Origin: Voacanga thouarsii
Taxonomy: Eukaryota > Streptophyta > Magnoliopsida > Gentianales > Apocynaceae
Assembly (NCBI GenBank): GCA_026120185.1
Contig: JANUWF010001720.1
Location: forward strand, 755,512 to 819,511
Direction of reading: 5' to 3'
Length of the DNA: 64,000 bases
The notes below the pieces were generated by a model, which did not search any database, was not told the origin of the DNA, and saw only the letters and a list, made by a program, of their open reading frames with translations. Shown here one piece after another: positions 1 to 12,469 of this stretch; the first letter of the stretch is position 1, and the number at the start of each line of letters is the position of its first letter. The position numbers and the translations under genes are program-made.

Positions 1-954
1 GTATTTTTCAAAGACAAATTCATCACTCAAAAAAGCATTGTTCAAATGAGGTTTTCAAGAGAAGAAGAAGGGCTTGTCTATGAGTTTTATCTTTTATCTT
101 TTGTTTTCTTTTCTAGAACAATGATATACTTAATATTTTGATTGTAATTGGATATTATTTTGGGAATTATGATTTTGAGTTAATTGAGATTTTGATCAAT
201 CTATTATTATCCTTGGTATTTAATTACTTGTTATCATTGATTTGTTGATGCGTTTTCTTTCTAATTGACTTGGAAAATGATATTAGAAGTTCGTTGCATT
301 GATTTCATATTTGTTAGATCTTAATGGACTTGGAAAACGAAGTTAAGATTAAAGAACTAAAGTGATCAAAGATTGGTTGATTTCACCTAGAGCATAGGGT
401 TATTAATTGATTTCATATTTATTATCACATAGAGTATATGGGTAATTATGGAAGGAAGAATTCAATGCATCTTTTGGCTATTTTAGTGCGATTGAAAAAT
501 CTGCGAAATTAATCAAGAGATAGTGGTTCCATTGATTGGGAAAGAAATGGAGTCTACATAAGTGAGTTCATGACTTGGGAAACAATTAGATCTTACTTAT
601 GTTCTTTCATGATGCCATGATGACAATTGATTGTGATGCATACTAAGTGAATCAATATTATGTTCTCAAGATAATCGTCTAATTACATGAATTTGCATCC
701 TTGAGTTATATATGTGTATTTTGCTTATTTTTTCTTTTCATTATTTTATTACTTTGTTGAGTCGGTTAAATAATGAATGAAAAGTGATTAGTGTGTACTT
801 GTTCCCTTGAGGATCGACACTCGTTATTTCTCTATACTATATTTGTGATGAGTATACTTGCTCGTATGTGTAACTTGGGATTATTTTAATTAAAACTTGG
901 CTAGGGATGGATTTAAATTTGAATGATTTTTATACACCCAAAATTTATACATCA
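1..954 (+). mobile_element. Partial LTR of a Gypsy-type retrotransposon (3' part)
   Basis: No open frame longer than a few dozen codons. The stretch around 800-870 (TTCCCTTGAGGATCGACACT, followed by an ATACTTGCTCG segment) resembles the conserved end of many plant Ty3/Gypsy LTRs, where a 'gatcgacactcg' block precedes the LTR terminus. A plausible TG..CA-type terminus is the ATACATCA at 947-954. The window begins inside it, so the left end and any partner LTR are not visible. It could instead be a solo LTR or a decayed full element. Confidence 0.4.
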
Positions 955-1336
955 ACTCTTCTATATTTAAGTTTTCTTGTCAAGTCCATCTTGGAATACA
1001 CTGATAATTCCTTTGGTTAAACAATAGAATACACTGTTAAACAGTCTTCAGTGGTCATTAATTCTTCTTTTTAGTTTCCAAGAATTTGGATTATGTTGAA
1101 TGAGTTTTTTTTTTTTTTTTTGGTTAACTTCAATTATTGACACATCTTGATGTGGATTAGTTCCTGGAAAATATGTACTTATAGGACAAACTCTGTCAAA
1201 TTTTTTTAAAAAATTTAAAATTAAAATTGTGTTGATCAATTTATACTTTTAAAAATTTAGAAATATGATATTTTCATACTTTCAAACAATTGCATGATAT
1301 ACATTGACTAAAAATATGCCAAAAATGATTAGGAGG
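955..1336. other. Spacer, no gene seen
   Basis: AT-rich sequence between the LTR-like block and the CACTA transposase remnant. It contains a poly-T run near 1105-1122 and no coding signal I can support. Confidence 0.5.
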
Positions 1337-4300
1337 ATGGACCAATCATTGATTGACTTACAAAACCATTTAGGTGATGAATATAATAAGGATTTGAATG
1401 ACTTTGTAGAATTCGTGTTAAGAGACAAACCTGATGGATCCAAAATTTATTGTCCTTGTATGAAGTGTTAAAGTAGGTATCTTTATAGCACAATAGAAGT
1501 CAAACAACATTGCCAAATGTGGGGTTTCATGCGTTGGTACAAAAAATGGAGTGTTCATGGGGAAACATACTTATCTTCTAGCAATACAAGTAGCAACATT
1601 CCTCGACTGAAAACGTACAAAGGGATGATATAGTTGGGATGGTTCAAGATGCTGTTGGCATTAGCGACGTCAATAATGCAACTGAAGAGCCTAAAAATTT
1701 GAGGGGGATACTTAAATTGTTAGAAGAGGTAAACGTAGAGTTGTATCCAGGCTGTACTAATTTTTCTTCACTGTCATTCATTATGAGATTATTACACTTA
1801 AAAGTCCTTAATATTTCGTAAAATAAGTCAATTGACATACTACTTGAGCTTTTAACGAATACTTTTAGTGACATAAGAGTGAAAATTACCAAAAATTATT
1901 ACGAGGCTAGTAAGATAATGAATGTGTTAAGAATAGAATACAAAGTTTGGGATGCTTGTCCAAACAATTGCATGATATATAGCGCAAGAAATGAGGTCAT
2001 TACTTATTGTGAGATATACAATGCTCTGATATACAAGAAAAAGGGCAGTACAGTTGCATGCAAGAGTATTAAGTACTTTCTGTTGACTCTGAGGTTGAAG
2101 TGATTATTCATGTCTCAAAAAACTGCATCCCTTCTGAGGTGATATGAAGAATGTCATGTAAAAGATGGCATTTATAGACACCCAACTGATTTTAGGGCTT
2201 GGAGAGAGTTTGATGAGGACCATTTGGAATTTGCAACTGACTGCTGAAAAATTAGGCTTAGACTGGCTTCAGATGGATTTAGTCTATTTTGAAATATGTA
2301 CATACCACATAGTACATGGTCTGTAGTCATAATACCGTACAATTTGCCATCCTAACTATGCATGAAGCAGCCTTATTTTATTTTATCAATTCTTATTAAT
2401 GGACCCAAGAGTCCAGGGAAGAAGATTAATGTTTTTTTACAACCATTTATTGACCAGTTGGAAGATTTGTGGCACGACGGCGTGATTATTTATGATGTTG
2501 GAGCAAAAAAGATGTTCCGTTTATGTGCAGCTGTTATGTGGACCATAAGTGATTTTTCAGCTTATGATAATCTATCTGGCTACAGTGTCCATAACCATAG
2601 GGCTTGTCCAATATGCAGTGTTGCTTGTTTGTCTTACCTATTGCCAAATGGTGGTAAATATTGCTTCTTATATCATTGCAGATTTCTTGAACCATCATAT
2701 AAGCTCCGTAGAGACAAAGTTTCTTTCTACGGTGGAATTGAAATACGACAAGCACCAAAAAAGGAGCATAGGGACATAAATATTAGCAAAACTTGAGGGC
2801 TATTTAATAGAATATGCAGTAGATGATATGAAAATCAGAATGCAGTCTGACTATGAACGGAAGTTTGGCATAAATTCATATAATTAGAAGAAGAAGAAGA
2901 GTATTTTTTGGGAACTGCTATATTAGAAGAGCAATTTGATAAGGCATAATCTCACTCTAATGCACATAGAGAAAAATTTTGCAGACGATCTAATGTATAC
3001 AATATTGAGGGATAGTTGTTCTTTGAAAGATAACTTCAAAGCTCGTCAAGACTTGTAGGTAATGAATATTAAAAAGTCTTTATATCCAATTTTAAAACCC
3101 TCAAGAACTAGATACAGTTTGCCACCAATCCCTTATATAATGAGCAAGTCAGAAGTTGAAGTTTTTTTAATAGGGCGTGCTGAATCCATAACAATAGGGC
3201 TTGTCCGATATGTAGTATTGATTATTTGTCTTACCGATTGCCGAATGGTGGTAAATATTGCTTCTTATATCATTGCAGATTTCTTGAACCTTCACATAAG
3301 CTCCGTAGAGACAAAGTTTCTTTCTACAGTGGAATTGAAATATGACAAGCACCAAAAAGGAGCATAGGGACATAAATATTAACACAACTTGAGGGTTATT
3401 TAACAGAATATGCAGTAGATGATATGAAAATCAGAATGCAGTCTGACTATGAACGGAAGTTTGGCATAAATTTGCATAATTAGAAGAAGAAGAAGAGTAT
3501 TTTTTGGGAACTGCCATATTAGAAGAGCAATTTGATAAGGCATAATCTCACTCTAATGCACATAGAGAAAACTTTTGCGGACGATCTAATGTATACAATA
3601 TTGGGGGATAGTTGTTCTTTGAAAGATAACTTCAAACCTCGTAAAGACTTGTTGGTAATGAATATTAGAAAGTCTTTATATCCAATTTTAAAACCCTCAG
3701 GAACTAGATACAGTTTGCCACCAACCCCTTATATAATGAGCAGGTCAGAAGTTGAAGTTTTTTTAATAGGGCGTGCTGAATCCATAACAATAGGGCTTGT
3801 CCGATATGTAGTATTGATTATTTGTCTTACCGATTGCCGAATGGTGGTAAATATTTCTTCTTATATCATTGCAGATTTCTTGAACCATCACATAAGCTCC
3901 GTAGAGACAAAGTTTCTTTCTACAGTGGAATTGAAATACGATAAGCACCAAAAAGGAGCACAGGGACATAAATATTAACACAACTTGAGGGTTATTTAAC
4001 ATAATATGCAGTAGATGATATGAAAATCAGAATGCAGTCTGACTATGAACGGAAGTTTGGCATAAATTCGTATAATTAGAAGAAGAAGGAGAGTATTTTT
4101 TGGGAACTGCCATATTAGAAGAGCAATTTGATAAGGCATAATCTCACTCTAATGCACATAGAGAAAAATTTTGCAGACGATCTAATGTATATAATATTGG
4201 GGGATAGTTGTTCTTTAAAAGATAACTTCAAAGCTCGTCAAGACTTGTAGGTAATGAATATTAGAAAGTCTTTATATCTAATTTTAAAACCCTCAAGAAC

Positions 4301-4741
4301 TAGATACAGTTTGCCACCAACCCCTTATACAATGAGCAGTTCAGAAGTTGAAGTTTTTTTAATGGTATTAAAGGAATTGAGAGTTTCTGATGGCTATTGT
4401 TCTGATATTTCTAGACGGGTGAATATGAGGAGAAAGACTTTCTAAGGTTTGAAAAGTCATGATTCTCATATTTTACTCCAACAATTAATCTCATTAGCTG
4501 CCCACACAACGTTGCCCAAGAATGTAGTGCAGCTGTTGATTGAGATTGCTTCATGTTTTAGGCAACTATGTTCCAAAGTTAACATAGAGAGTCATCTTGA
4601 GAATTTTCAAAACCGGTTCACAGTTACAATATGTCTTCTTGAGAAGACATTCATCCCAAGTTTTTTTGATATAATGGAACATTTATCAATATATTTGGCT
4701 GATGATGCATTGTTAGGTAACCCAGTTCAATGTCAACTAAT
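1337..4741 (+). pseudogene. CACTA (En/Spm) transposase TNP2, broken remnant
   Basis: Reads in pieces through the architecture of plant CACTA transposases. First is a transposase-associated domain from the ATG at 1337, with CPCMKC and a later HGETY motif. Then comes the tnp2 core: LYPGCTNFSSLSF and LLHLKVLN near 1740-1815, YYEASKI and CPNNCMIY near 1900-1980, then LASDGF, PYNLPS, LCMKQPYFILS, GPKSPG and DGVIIYDV from about 2255 to 2490. Last is a DUF4218-like end near 4360-4730 (GLKSHDSHILLQQL, LPKNV, FRQLCSKV, PSFFDIMEHL). Stops occur repeatedly, for example right after CPCMKC, so it cannot make a transposase. A 597-bp segment is triplicated inside it. The frame ends abruptly at 4741, where another CACTA terminus begins, so the 3' part was cut off by that insertion. 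The family is well supported by motif order; catalytic residues were not traced. Confidence 0.85.
2589..4363 (+). repeat. Threefold tandem segmental repeat, unit 596-597 bp
   Basis: Three head-to-tail copies begin at 2589, 3186 and 3782 with CCATAACCATAGGGCTTG or CCATAACAATAGGGCTTG. The third ends near 4363, where the sequence leaves the repeat (AATGGTATT instead of AATAGGGCG). Every copy carries the same part of the TNP2 remnant, including the LRRDKVSF-like stretch and the following GEYFLGTAI-like region. Copies 2 and 3 are closer to each other than to copy 1, shown by shared changes such as CCGATATGTAG against CCAATATGCAG. This points to two duplication steps. Confidence 0.9.
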
Positions 4742-6430
4742 CACTACAAGAAAATTGTAAATCTGCCACGGACTTTTGCCGTGGCAATCAGCGATAGATT
4801 TGTCATAAAATCACAAAAGATAAAGAAAATTGTGAGGGACAGAATACCATAAGAAATCCGTAGCTATTTGCCACGGGATTGCAATGGAAACAGTAGCAAT
4901 TAGCGATGAAAACATATTCTGTCGCAAATCGGTAGCAAAAAAAGCGCCAAAAAATTGTGCCAAAAATTAGCCACCGATTTGCAATGGAAAATTTTCCATG
5001 GCAAAACTATAGCATTTTCCAATAAATGAAAAATGAGAGATATATAGAATATTTCATAGCAAGTTGCAAAAGTTGTATTCCGTCCATAGAATAATTTTTT
5101 AATAAAATTAAATATTTCTATAACAAATCCCTAGCAAACTATTAGGGATTTGCCATAGACAATTTGCCACGACTTGTAGTCTGTGGCCAATCCCAAGCAA
5201 ACGGCTAAGGCTTTGCCATGAATTTATTTTTTTCTTCTTCTTTGTTCTAATTCTTTTATTATGTTAATTTGTATTAATTGTAATTCGACACCCTTTGAAG
5301 AGCAAAGATCAAATGGTTTATAAAATTTTTTATTTGTTTATCTATAACTTATTTAGTCTTAAAATAAAATTTGAGAATTAATAATTGAATGTGTTTTAAA
5401 TTTTTATTTAATAATTCCCTCACAAATTCGTGGCAATTTGCCATGGAATTGGTTAATTGAGTTGATTCCGTGGCAAATCCGCAGTAATCTATCACGGATT
5501 TGCCATGAAAAAATAAATTTCTCAATTATTTCATGGCTAATCCATGGCAGTTTACGAGGGATCTGCCACGGATTTGATTTTTTATATTTTTTTGCCAATT
5601 CTTTTATTATAGTAATTCATATTAATTCTAATTCAATAACTATTGAGAACAAATATGAATTTTTGTATTCTTTTATCTCATTTTTTAAACAATAGCTTAT
5701 TATTTATAGATTTCGATAATATTCATATATTACTTGTGTTCATAAAGTAAATTATACTTGTAACAACAAGTAGTAAAATAGACATGTCGCTTATTTTGAA
5801 ATATTTTTATGAGCCTTTTGAATCTAATTTATTGTATAATAATTGAGAATATATCAAAAAAATGTGTTAGGCAGAATAGAGATAAAAAGAATGTTAAATT
5901 TATTTTTATTTATTGGTTCCCTCGCAAATCCGTGACAATTTGCCACGGAATTGGTCAATTAAGTTGATTCTGTGGCAAATCCGTAGCAATTAAATTTATT
6001 TTTATTTATTGATTCCCTCGCAAATCCGTGACAATTTGCCACGAAATTGGTCAATTAAGTTGATTCCGTGGCAAATCCGTAGCAATCTGCTACAGATTTG
6101 CCACAGAAGAATAAATTTCTCAATTATTCCGTGGCTAATTCGTGGCAGTCTACTGTGGATTTGATTTTTTACATTTTTTACCAATTCTTTTATTATATTA
6201 ATTCATATTAATTCTAATTCAATACCTATTGAGAATAGATATGAATTTTTGTATTCCTTTATCTCTTTTTTTTTGAAGCACTACCTTATTGTTTATAGAT
6301 TTCTATAATATTCATATGTTAATTACTTGTATTCATGAAATAAATTATACGTGTAACAACAAGTAGCAAATATAGGCATGTCACTTATTTTGAAATATTT
6401 TCATGAGCCTTTTGAAATATTCTATTTAGG
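4742..6430 (+). mobile_element. Left end of a CACTA transposon (TIR and subterminal repeats)
   Basis: Starts with CACTACAAGAAAATTGTAAA, the diagnostic CACTA terminus, right after a codon of the TNP2 remnant (flank AAT). Many copies of a subterminal word close to TTTGCCACGGAATTG or its complement follow, as in the transposase-binding arrays of En/Spm elements. Sequence from 4742 to about 6430 matches, in reverse complement, the right end of the larger CACTA element at about 30000-31441, including the AT-rich filler between repeat clusters. No matching right end in the correct orientation follows, so this is a truncated element or a single end. No gene lies inside. Confidence 0.85.
5600..6425 (+). 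repeat. Internal direct duplications in the CACTA end
   Basis: The AT-rich filler at about 5600-5830 (a region with AATTCTAATTCAATA and GACATGTCGCTTATTTTG) recurs at about 6190-6425 with small changes. Between them the subterminal block at 5915-5990 is repeated at 6003-6080. Such local duplication of subterminal arrays is common at CACTA ends. Confidence 0.75.
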
Positions 6431-6965
6431 CATCAAGTCTTCCTCTTATGTAATCTTTATTTTATTAATTAATAAAATTAGTAGGGGTCCAAACCCAACT
6501 CCCTACCACTTCAAGGTGATTTTTTTATAATTTTAAACAATCATGTTATTTAAGTAATAATAATAAATTACAAAAATATATATATTAAATTTTTAACCAA
6601 ATTAAGAGGGAAAATAAATAAGGAGAGAGAGAAAGGAGAGGCCCGGACCGGCCTGCCCGAACTTGCGGGCCTCACAGTCCTAATGCCTGGGCCATGCCGA
6701 CCTAGGGCTTCTGGCCCTAGGTCCAAACCAACCCACCCCGCCTTGGTGTGGGACAGGCCCAGCACGGCCCAAAACCGTGTGGGCCAGCTCACATGCCACT
6801 ACTACTAGGGATCACTTGATGCTTGATATAAGTGTAATGTTTGTACTTTGATTAATGTTTTTAGTGAAATTTTTACTAGTCTAAGACCTGCAAACGTACG
6901 CTTGTTGATAGCCGAAATGTGTTACTAATTTGTTGTGTTTGTTAAACTCTTTACATTATTATCTA
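6431..6965. other. Spacer with a GC-rich transposon-like island
   Basis: No gene seen. At 6635-6800 base composition changes sharply to GC-rich, with GGCCCGGACCGGCC-type words and several GGGCC/GGCCC runs, flanked by AT-rich DNA. Similar GGCC-rich terminal zones occur in the hAT elements of this window at 28320-28500 and 61290-61410, so I read it as a decayed hAT-type fragment. I found no convincing target duplication. Confidence 0.35.
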
Positions 6966-7181
6966 TCAAACTAACATAACTTTAATGTGAAGTTTAATAA
7001 AATCAAAGGAGATTGACAATCCAAACCTAACAACTTTAAACAAATTATCAAGCCTTCGACAGATAGATTTATAAAAATGCCCCAGAGTTGCTATGTCCAT
7101 CCCATCACTCGTGATACCAAAAATAACTTCAAGGTAACTATTCTCAACAACCACATCCTTGTGACCACAAGTAGCCATCAC
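6966..7181 (-). CDS. Unassigned open frame, possible gene fragment
   Basis: A 71-codon minus-strand frame begins MMATCGHKDVVVENSYLE. Its composition is protein-like (balanced, little low complexity) and better than the surrounding AT-rich DNA would give by chance. I do not recognise the family. No intron partner or promoter is visible, and the region lies beside transposon debris, so a fragment of an old transposon or host gene is as likely as a real short gene. Confidence 0.2.
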   Translation of the reverse strand: MMATCGHKDVVVENSYLEVIFGITSDGMDIATLGHFYKSICRRLDNLFKVVRFGLSISFDFIKLHIKVMLV

Positions 7182-7791
7182 CTTTAAGGCATGGAAAATT
7201 GCACAAATTATATTTATTAATGAGCAAAAAATTATTGTGTGCTTATTTAAAATGTATTTAGATTGAGATTATATTCAATTTTTTAAAAACATTCAAGTGT
7301 GATATCAAATTTTATAAAAACTTTATGAACTTAAAAGATTAATATTCTGATTTACTTGGAGTGAATAACGAAATTATCATTATTTTATAATTAAAATTTA
7401 TTTAGATTGATTCATTTTTTGTCAAAAAAGAAAAAAATGTATTATTCTAAAAAGAATGTCAATCAAATTTGCATTAGTTTATTAGTTTATTTTATATCCG
7501 TCTTTGGATGTGGGAAGTTTCTTTTTATTTTATATAATTTTTATTATTCATATTTTGAGAACCTTGTATTTCCTCAATTTTCTCTCATTTTTTTCCTTGC
7601 ATTAAGAGAGAAATCTAGAAGTGTTTTGGTTGTAGTAGCCCCAAATTGTTTTCATCAATAGACAATGCCTCATTTAATAAAAAAAAACTAAAAATTAAAA
7701 TGTCAGTTTGATGAAAATTTTTATTTTTATTTTATTAACATTTAAAATTTAAAATTCTATCCACGGTTAATAGCATGTTATCGTTGCGTGC

Positions 7792-7980
<189 letters not shown>

Positions 7981-8067
7981 CTCCTTTTAGGTGGTATGTA
8001 AAACAATTGTAGTTGATAATTTTGCATGATTATAATATTTCAATCTCGTTATCCATGTTATGTAAAA

Positions 8068-8584
8068 CAATGTTTTTTTAATCGAATCGTACTAATTAGT
8101 TGGATCGATCGAACTGTGAATCGATACTCTTATTGGTTCGATTCTTTATTTTGAATTGTTTTTTTCAAAAATCGTGTTAAATTATGCTAATCGTTTTGAG
8201 CCGGCCTATCTCATTAGTAAACTGTTGAACCACCCAATCTGTTATCGGTCCAACCGATCTATTTTAGAAAATAAATTAAGGAGATAAATTTTAAAATTGT
8301 TAAATTAAAAATAGCTACTTTTAATTTTATAGTTATGAATTGTTTGTTTTATTAGTAATTTGTCATTTTATTAAATTATATTAATTATGAACTTGAATAT
8401 TTATATATTTATAAATTTGAATTACACTATATTATTATTCAATTTTGTTCTTTACAATAATTATATTTTTATAATTTAAATTATAATATTATTGGTTCAA
8501 TTACGATTCAATTGCGATTAAACCATTGAACTGTGAACCAATAAATTTTCCAACTCGATAGAGGATTCAGTTCTAACAACATTG
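8068..8584 (+). mobile_element. hAT-type MITE
   Basis: Begins CAATGTTTTTTTAATCGAAT and ends AACAACATTG, so the outermost seven bases are inverted repeats. It is flanked by an 8-bp near-perfect duplication, ATGTAAAA (8060-8067) and GTGTAAAA (8585-8592), as expected of hAT elements. The interior is rich in ATCGAATCG and GGTTCAATT words typical of this plant MITE type. 517 bp, no coding capacity. Confidence 0.75.
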
Positions 8585-8642
8585 GTGTAAAACACTACGT
8601 ATTTAAATCTATGTAATTCACTATAATAATGCAGACGTTTTA

Positions 8643-8975
8643 TTACTATTTCATCCGTCCCCTTTTATCTGTCTATTTTAATAAATTTACAAATTTTAAG
8701 AAAAATAAGATTTTTCGATTAATTAATTAATATTTTTTATTTTATTCTCAAAGAATCTCTCTTTATTAATGAGTAATCAAATTTCAAAGCTTGATATATT
8801 GTAAGTATATTTAATTTACTTTTATTTTTCACTACAAGTGCACAATACTCATTGTATTAAAGAGGGATATTTATAAAAAAAATAGTAATTAATATAGTAT
8901 TAGTTTACCAATAAAATAGATAAATTAAGATAAAAATTTTAATTAAAATAGACAAGTAAAAAGAGAGGGAGTGAA
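8643..8975 (+). mobile_element. Stowaway-like MITE
   Basis: The left end (TTACTATTTCATCCGTCCCC, then TTTTATCTGTCTATTTTA) and the reverse complement of the right end (TTCACTCCCTCTC, then TTTTTACTTGTCTATTTTA) form an imperfect TIR. TA dinucleotides flank at 8641-8642 and 8976-8977, the Tc1/mariner target duplication. 333 bp, no coding capacity. Confidence 0.7.
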
Positions 8976-9167
8976 TATCATTTATTCATATGTACATATC
9001 TGGTGGGACGCCGGCTAGTGAAATTTAAAGCTTCTTGGAAATCAACAAAGATGTGCAGATATCATTACACTTCCTTTGATTGCAAGTATGAAGAGAAAGG
9101 AAGTGAATCCCTTTACTCCCATAGCAGTCAGCATAGATTAAAGAAAAGTAAATAAAATTTTTTATTA

Positions 9168-9604
9168 CTCTATTCGTCTCAAATTATCAATTTACTTTTT
9201 AACTTAATTTTTGTTCTAAATTTTTATTCTTTTAGACAATCAAAATTTAATATCCTAAAGTTACCCCCTATTTAATAGTATTATATTTCTCAAATATAGA
9301 TAATCATATTCATCTCGTTAATCTCTAAAAAATATTAATAGCAACTTGGAGAAAAAATTAAATAATTATCAATATTTTGACCCATTTTCTAGCAATAATT
9401 AAATACTTTGGAGAGATAAATAATTTGAAATTATATCAAAGTTTTAGAGTTTGTATATTTTTTTTAATATAAAGAGAGATACTTATTATTGAATTGTAAA
9501 GGTAAAAATAGAAGTGAATGTTTAATTAACTAAAAACTTTATTTTTTTTAATCTCCGCGTAATCAGTTAAAGTGGATAGATAATTTGGAATGAAGGGAAT
9601 ATAG
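9168..9604 (-). mobile_element. Stowaway-like MITE, family member 1
   Basis: TIRs CTCTATTCGTCTCAAATTAT and, from the other end, CTATATTCCCTTCATTCCAA are flanked by TA on both sides (9166-9167, 9605-9606). It is the reverse complement of the element at 11911-12348 along its full length, as seen in the shared ATCTCCGCGTAATC / GATTACGTGGAGAT block. It is missing from the matching place in the duplicated copy near 53830. Confidence 0.8.
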
Positions 9605-10276
9605 TAAAATAATTATTATATCTATTATATTTATTATATTAATTATTAAAAAGCAAAAAAGAAATTAACTCATTTATTTTCAATTCTATTTACATCGTAA
9701 ACCCTCCATAATTGGAGGAGAAAATTTGTTGATATGAAAGAATCTATGACTCATATTACTACATTAAAACTAAGCGGCTCACATTTTTTAATTATACAAC
9801 TTGGAACTAATTATACTTTTTTGGGGGTAAAATGTATGCCAACAGCCAAGTTATAATGCAAAATTCATTGTAATATATAATTCTTATACTCCAATTTTCT
9901 AGTTGAATTGAATGTGTTAGTGAATTTCCTATTTGATTCAATTTATAAATTAATTAAGGACATATTAATAAATTAACAAATTAAATACTCTTTCAAAAAG
10001 AAATAGGCCTATACTTCGAAACAAAGGAAAAAAAGAAAAAAGAAAAAGTGAGCTCATATTTATGGAAGGAGGGAGTACTAGGTTACCAAAATAGACCTTT
10101 TTGTCTAATCATTAATTAGTATAGGTACAAGATTCATTGTGCTTTCTCGATTTTATAGTAATTAATTGTCACTTTCCCAAGAATTATATAAATATTTCAC
10201 CATCTTCTTGGTGTTTTTTTAAAGCGGTCTATGGCCATATTTAATGGGAAATTTTTAAGTATCTTTGGTTTTGACG

Positions 10277-10394
10277 GAATAGAAATTTAAAAATGTTATT
10301 ATATTTTTTTAAAAATTAATAACTTGTAATTCAAGGGAATAGAATTTAAAAATGATATTATATTTTTTAAAAAATTATAACTTGTAATTCAAGT
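10277..10394 (+). repeat. Two tandem copies of a 60-bp unit
   Basis: GAATAGAAATTTAAAAATG at 10277 recurs as GAATAGAATTTAAAAATGAT at 10337. Both copies end with AACTTGTAATTCAAG. Confidence 0.85.
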
Positions 10395-11117
10395 AATACA
10401 ATAATAAAAATCTTGTACTCAAGAATGATCATATCTAAGAATTTCCCATGTTAAAAGCTCAATATAATTGAGATTAATAAAGGTTATTTAATCTTCAACT
10501 CAATCAGTAATCAAACCATATAATTGACTATTTAAACTTTGTCTTCTATTCAACTAAAGCCGCATCATACTATCACCTTCTAAAATATAAATCTTTTTAA
10601 ACTTATAAATTCAAATTATGATCAATTCTAAATATAATGCATTTTATAAGTCAAATATCTAAAATGCATTTTGTCAAACTACCTAAAAAATTAGGAAGTA
10701 TAATATTTGGGATGAGAGATAACTGAGATTAAATGAAATAAATATAATATTAGAAAATATAAATCAATACCGATTAAAATTTACTGATATAATATTAATG
10801 AATGCCTTCTTCTCTTAATGATTGCTGATATGATATTGAAAAACCCAATAAACATTCAGGTTAAACAATGAATAAAAAGATATGAATAGTTAATATTAAG
10901 TTTATATCCTTTGATCCATTAAATTACCATTTGAATCCAATATGTCAATTAGAAAGGAAAAAAAAATTCAACTAATATCTGTATCTGCCATCTAAAGGAT
11001 AAGCTTTATATATAGGTACCATTAAAGTTTTTAACTAATAAAAAGTAAAAAAATAATTATTTAAATTAAAATATGAATTCTGTTAACATAATGGTCCCAA
11101 TACTAATACTTTCACTT
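10395..11117. other. AT-rich spacer, nothing recognised
   Basis: Very AT-rich with only short open frames and no identifiable element ends. Confidence 0.5.
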
Positions 11118-11125
11118 AATATAAG

Positions 11126-11777
11126 TAGGGTGTTCATTATTCGATTTGAATCGAAAAATCGAGTTAAATCGGTCCTAATTTTGATTTTCGATTCGATTTT
11201 AATAAAATTCGGTTCTGTTCGATTCGATTTTTGCATTATATAAAAATTCAATTCAGTTTTCGATTTTCTAAAATAAAAAATTGAAAAATCGAATTATATT
11301 TTTAACATTTAAAATATATAAAAAATATTAAAATGTTGTTCATTAATTTATTATTTATTTTTATAAATTATAATTTTTTAAAAGTATTCGGTTCGATTTC
11401 GATTCAGTTCGGTTTATTGTTCAAAATAAAATCATTAGTAATTGAGTTTAAGAACTTCATCTTTACAACTTACATTCGTGATAATAACTTTCTACTAAAA
11501 TATTTTGTCCAAATCTTTAAAATATTTGAACTTTAATTTATATTACATTTTATATTGATTTGAATTGTAATTTATATTACGCTTTACTTGTTTAGGTTTA
11601 AATTTATATTAGGTTAATAAATCTATTAAAGGGGCAATCAAATTCGGTTTGAAATTGAACGGTTCTATCAATTTTCTTCAAATTTTAATTCGGTTCAATT
11701 TTAAAAATAATAATAATAACAAAAAAAACTAAATTTCAAAATCGAAAATTGAATCGAAAACCGAATGAACACCCCTA
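11126..11777 (+). mobile_element. hAT-type MITE with perfect 8-bp TSD
   Basis: Left end TAGGGTGTTCATTATTCG and right end CGAATGAACACCCCTA are inverted repeats. Both flanks carry AATATAAG (11118-11125 and 11778-11785), a perfect 8-bp duplication. The interior is full of TTCGATTTTCGATTCG-like words. 652 bp, no transposase. An eroded relative lies at 49232-49602. Confidence 0.88.
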
Positions 11778-11910
11778 AATATAAGTAAGATGGTAAAGTC
11801 ATAAAAAGAAAAAGGTAAAGTGTTATTTATTTATTTAATTAAAAAGATGAATATAGATAAATAATTTTTTTATTAAAGTTGAATTTTTAAGAAAATAATA
11901 AAATATTATA

Positions 11911-12348
11911 CTCCATTCGTCTCAAATTATCTGTCTACTTTAACCGATTACGTGGAGATTAAAAAAAGTAAAATTTTTAATTAATTAAACATTCTCTTCC
12001 ATTTTTACCTTTACAATTCAATGATAAGTATCTCTCTTTATATTAAGATTACACAAACTTTAAAGCTTTGATATAACTCCAAATTATTTCTCTCTCCTAA
12101 ATATTTAATTCTTGTTAAGAAATTGATCAAAATATTGATGAGTATTTAATTCCCTCTCCAAGTTATATTTCTTGATAATATTATAATTTGTAAAATGATT
12201 TTTTAACTATATTTTAATATATTTTAGAAATAGAATAATATTAAATAGGGGTAAATTTGGAATATTAAATCTTGATTTTTTAAAAAGACAGATAATTTGA
12301 AACAAAAATTACGCTAAAAAGTGAATTAATAATTTGGGACGGAAAGAG
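11911..12348 (+). mobile_element. Stowaway-like MITE, family member 2
   Basis: Starts CTCCATTCGTCTCAAATTAT and ends TTTGGGACGGAAAGAG, with TA at 11909-11910 and 12349-12350. At 438 bp it is within one base of its inverted homologue at 9168-9604. Confidence 0.82.
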
Positions 12349-12469
12349 TAGTTTTATTATTATTTTAAAACTATGAAAAATCATTGCTCGCAATGACAAT
12401 TTATAAAAAAAATAATACTTAATTTTCATTAGTATTCTCAGTCGATACATCTAAAGAAAAAGGAAAAAA

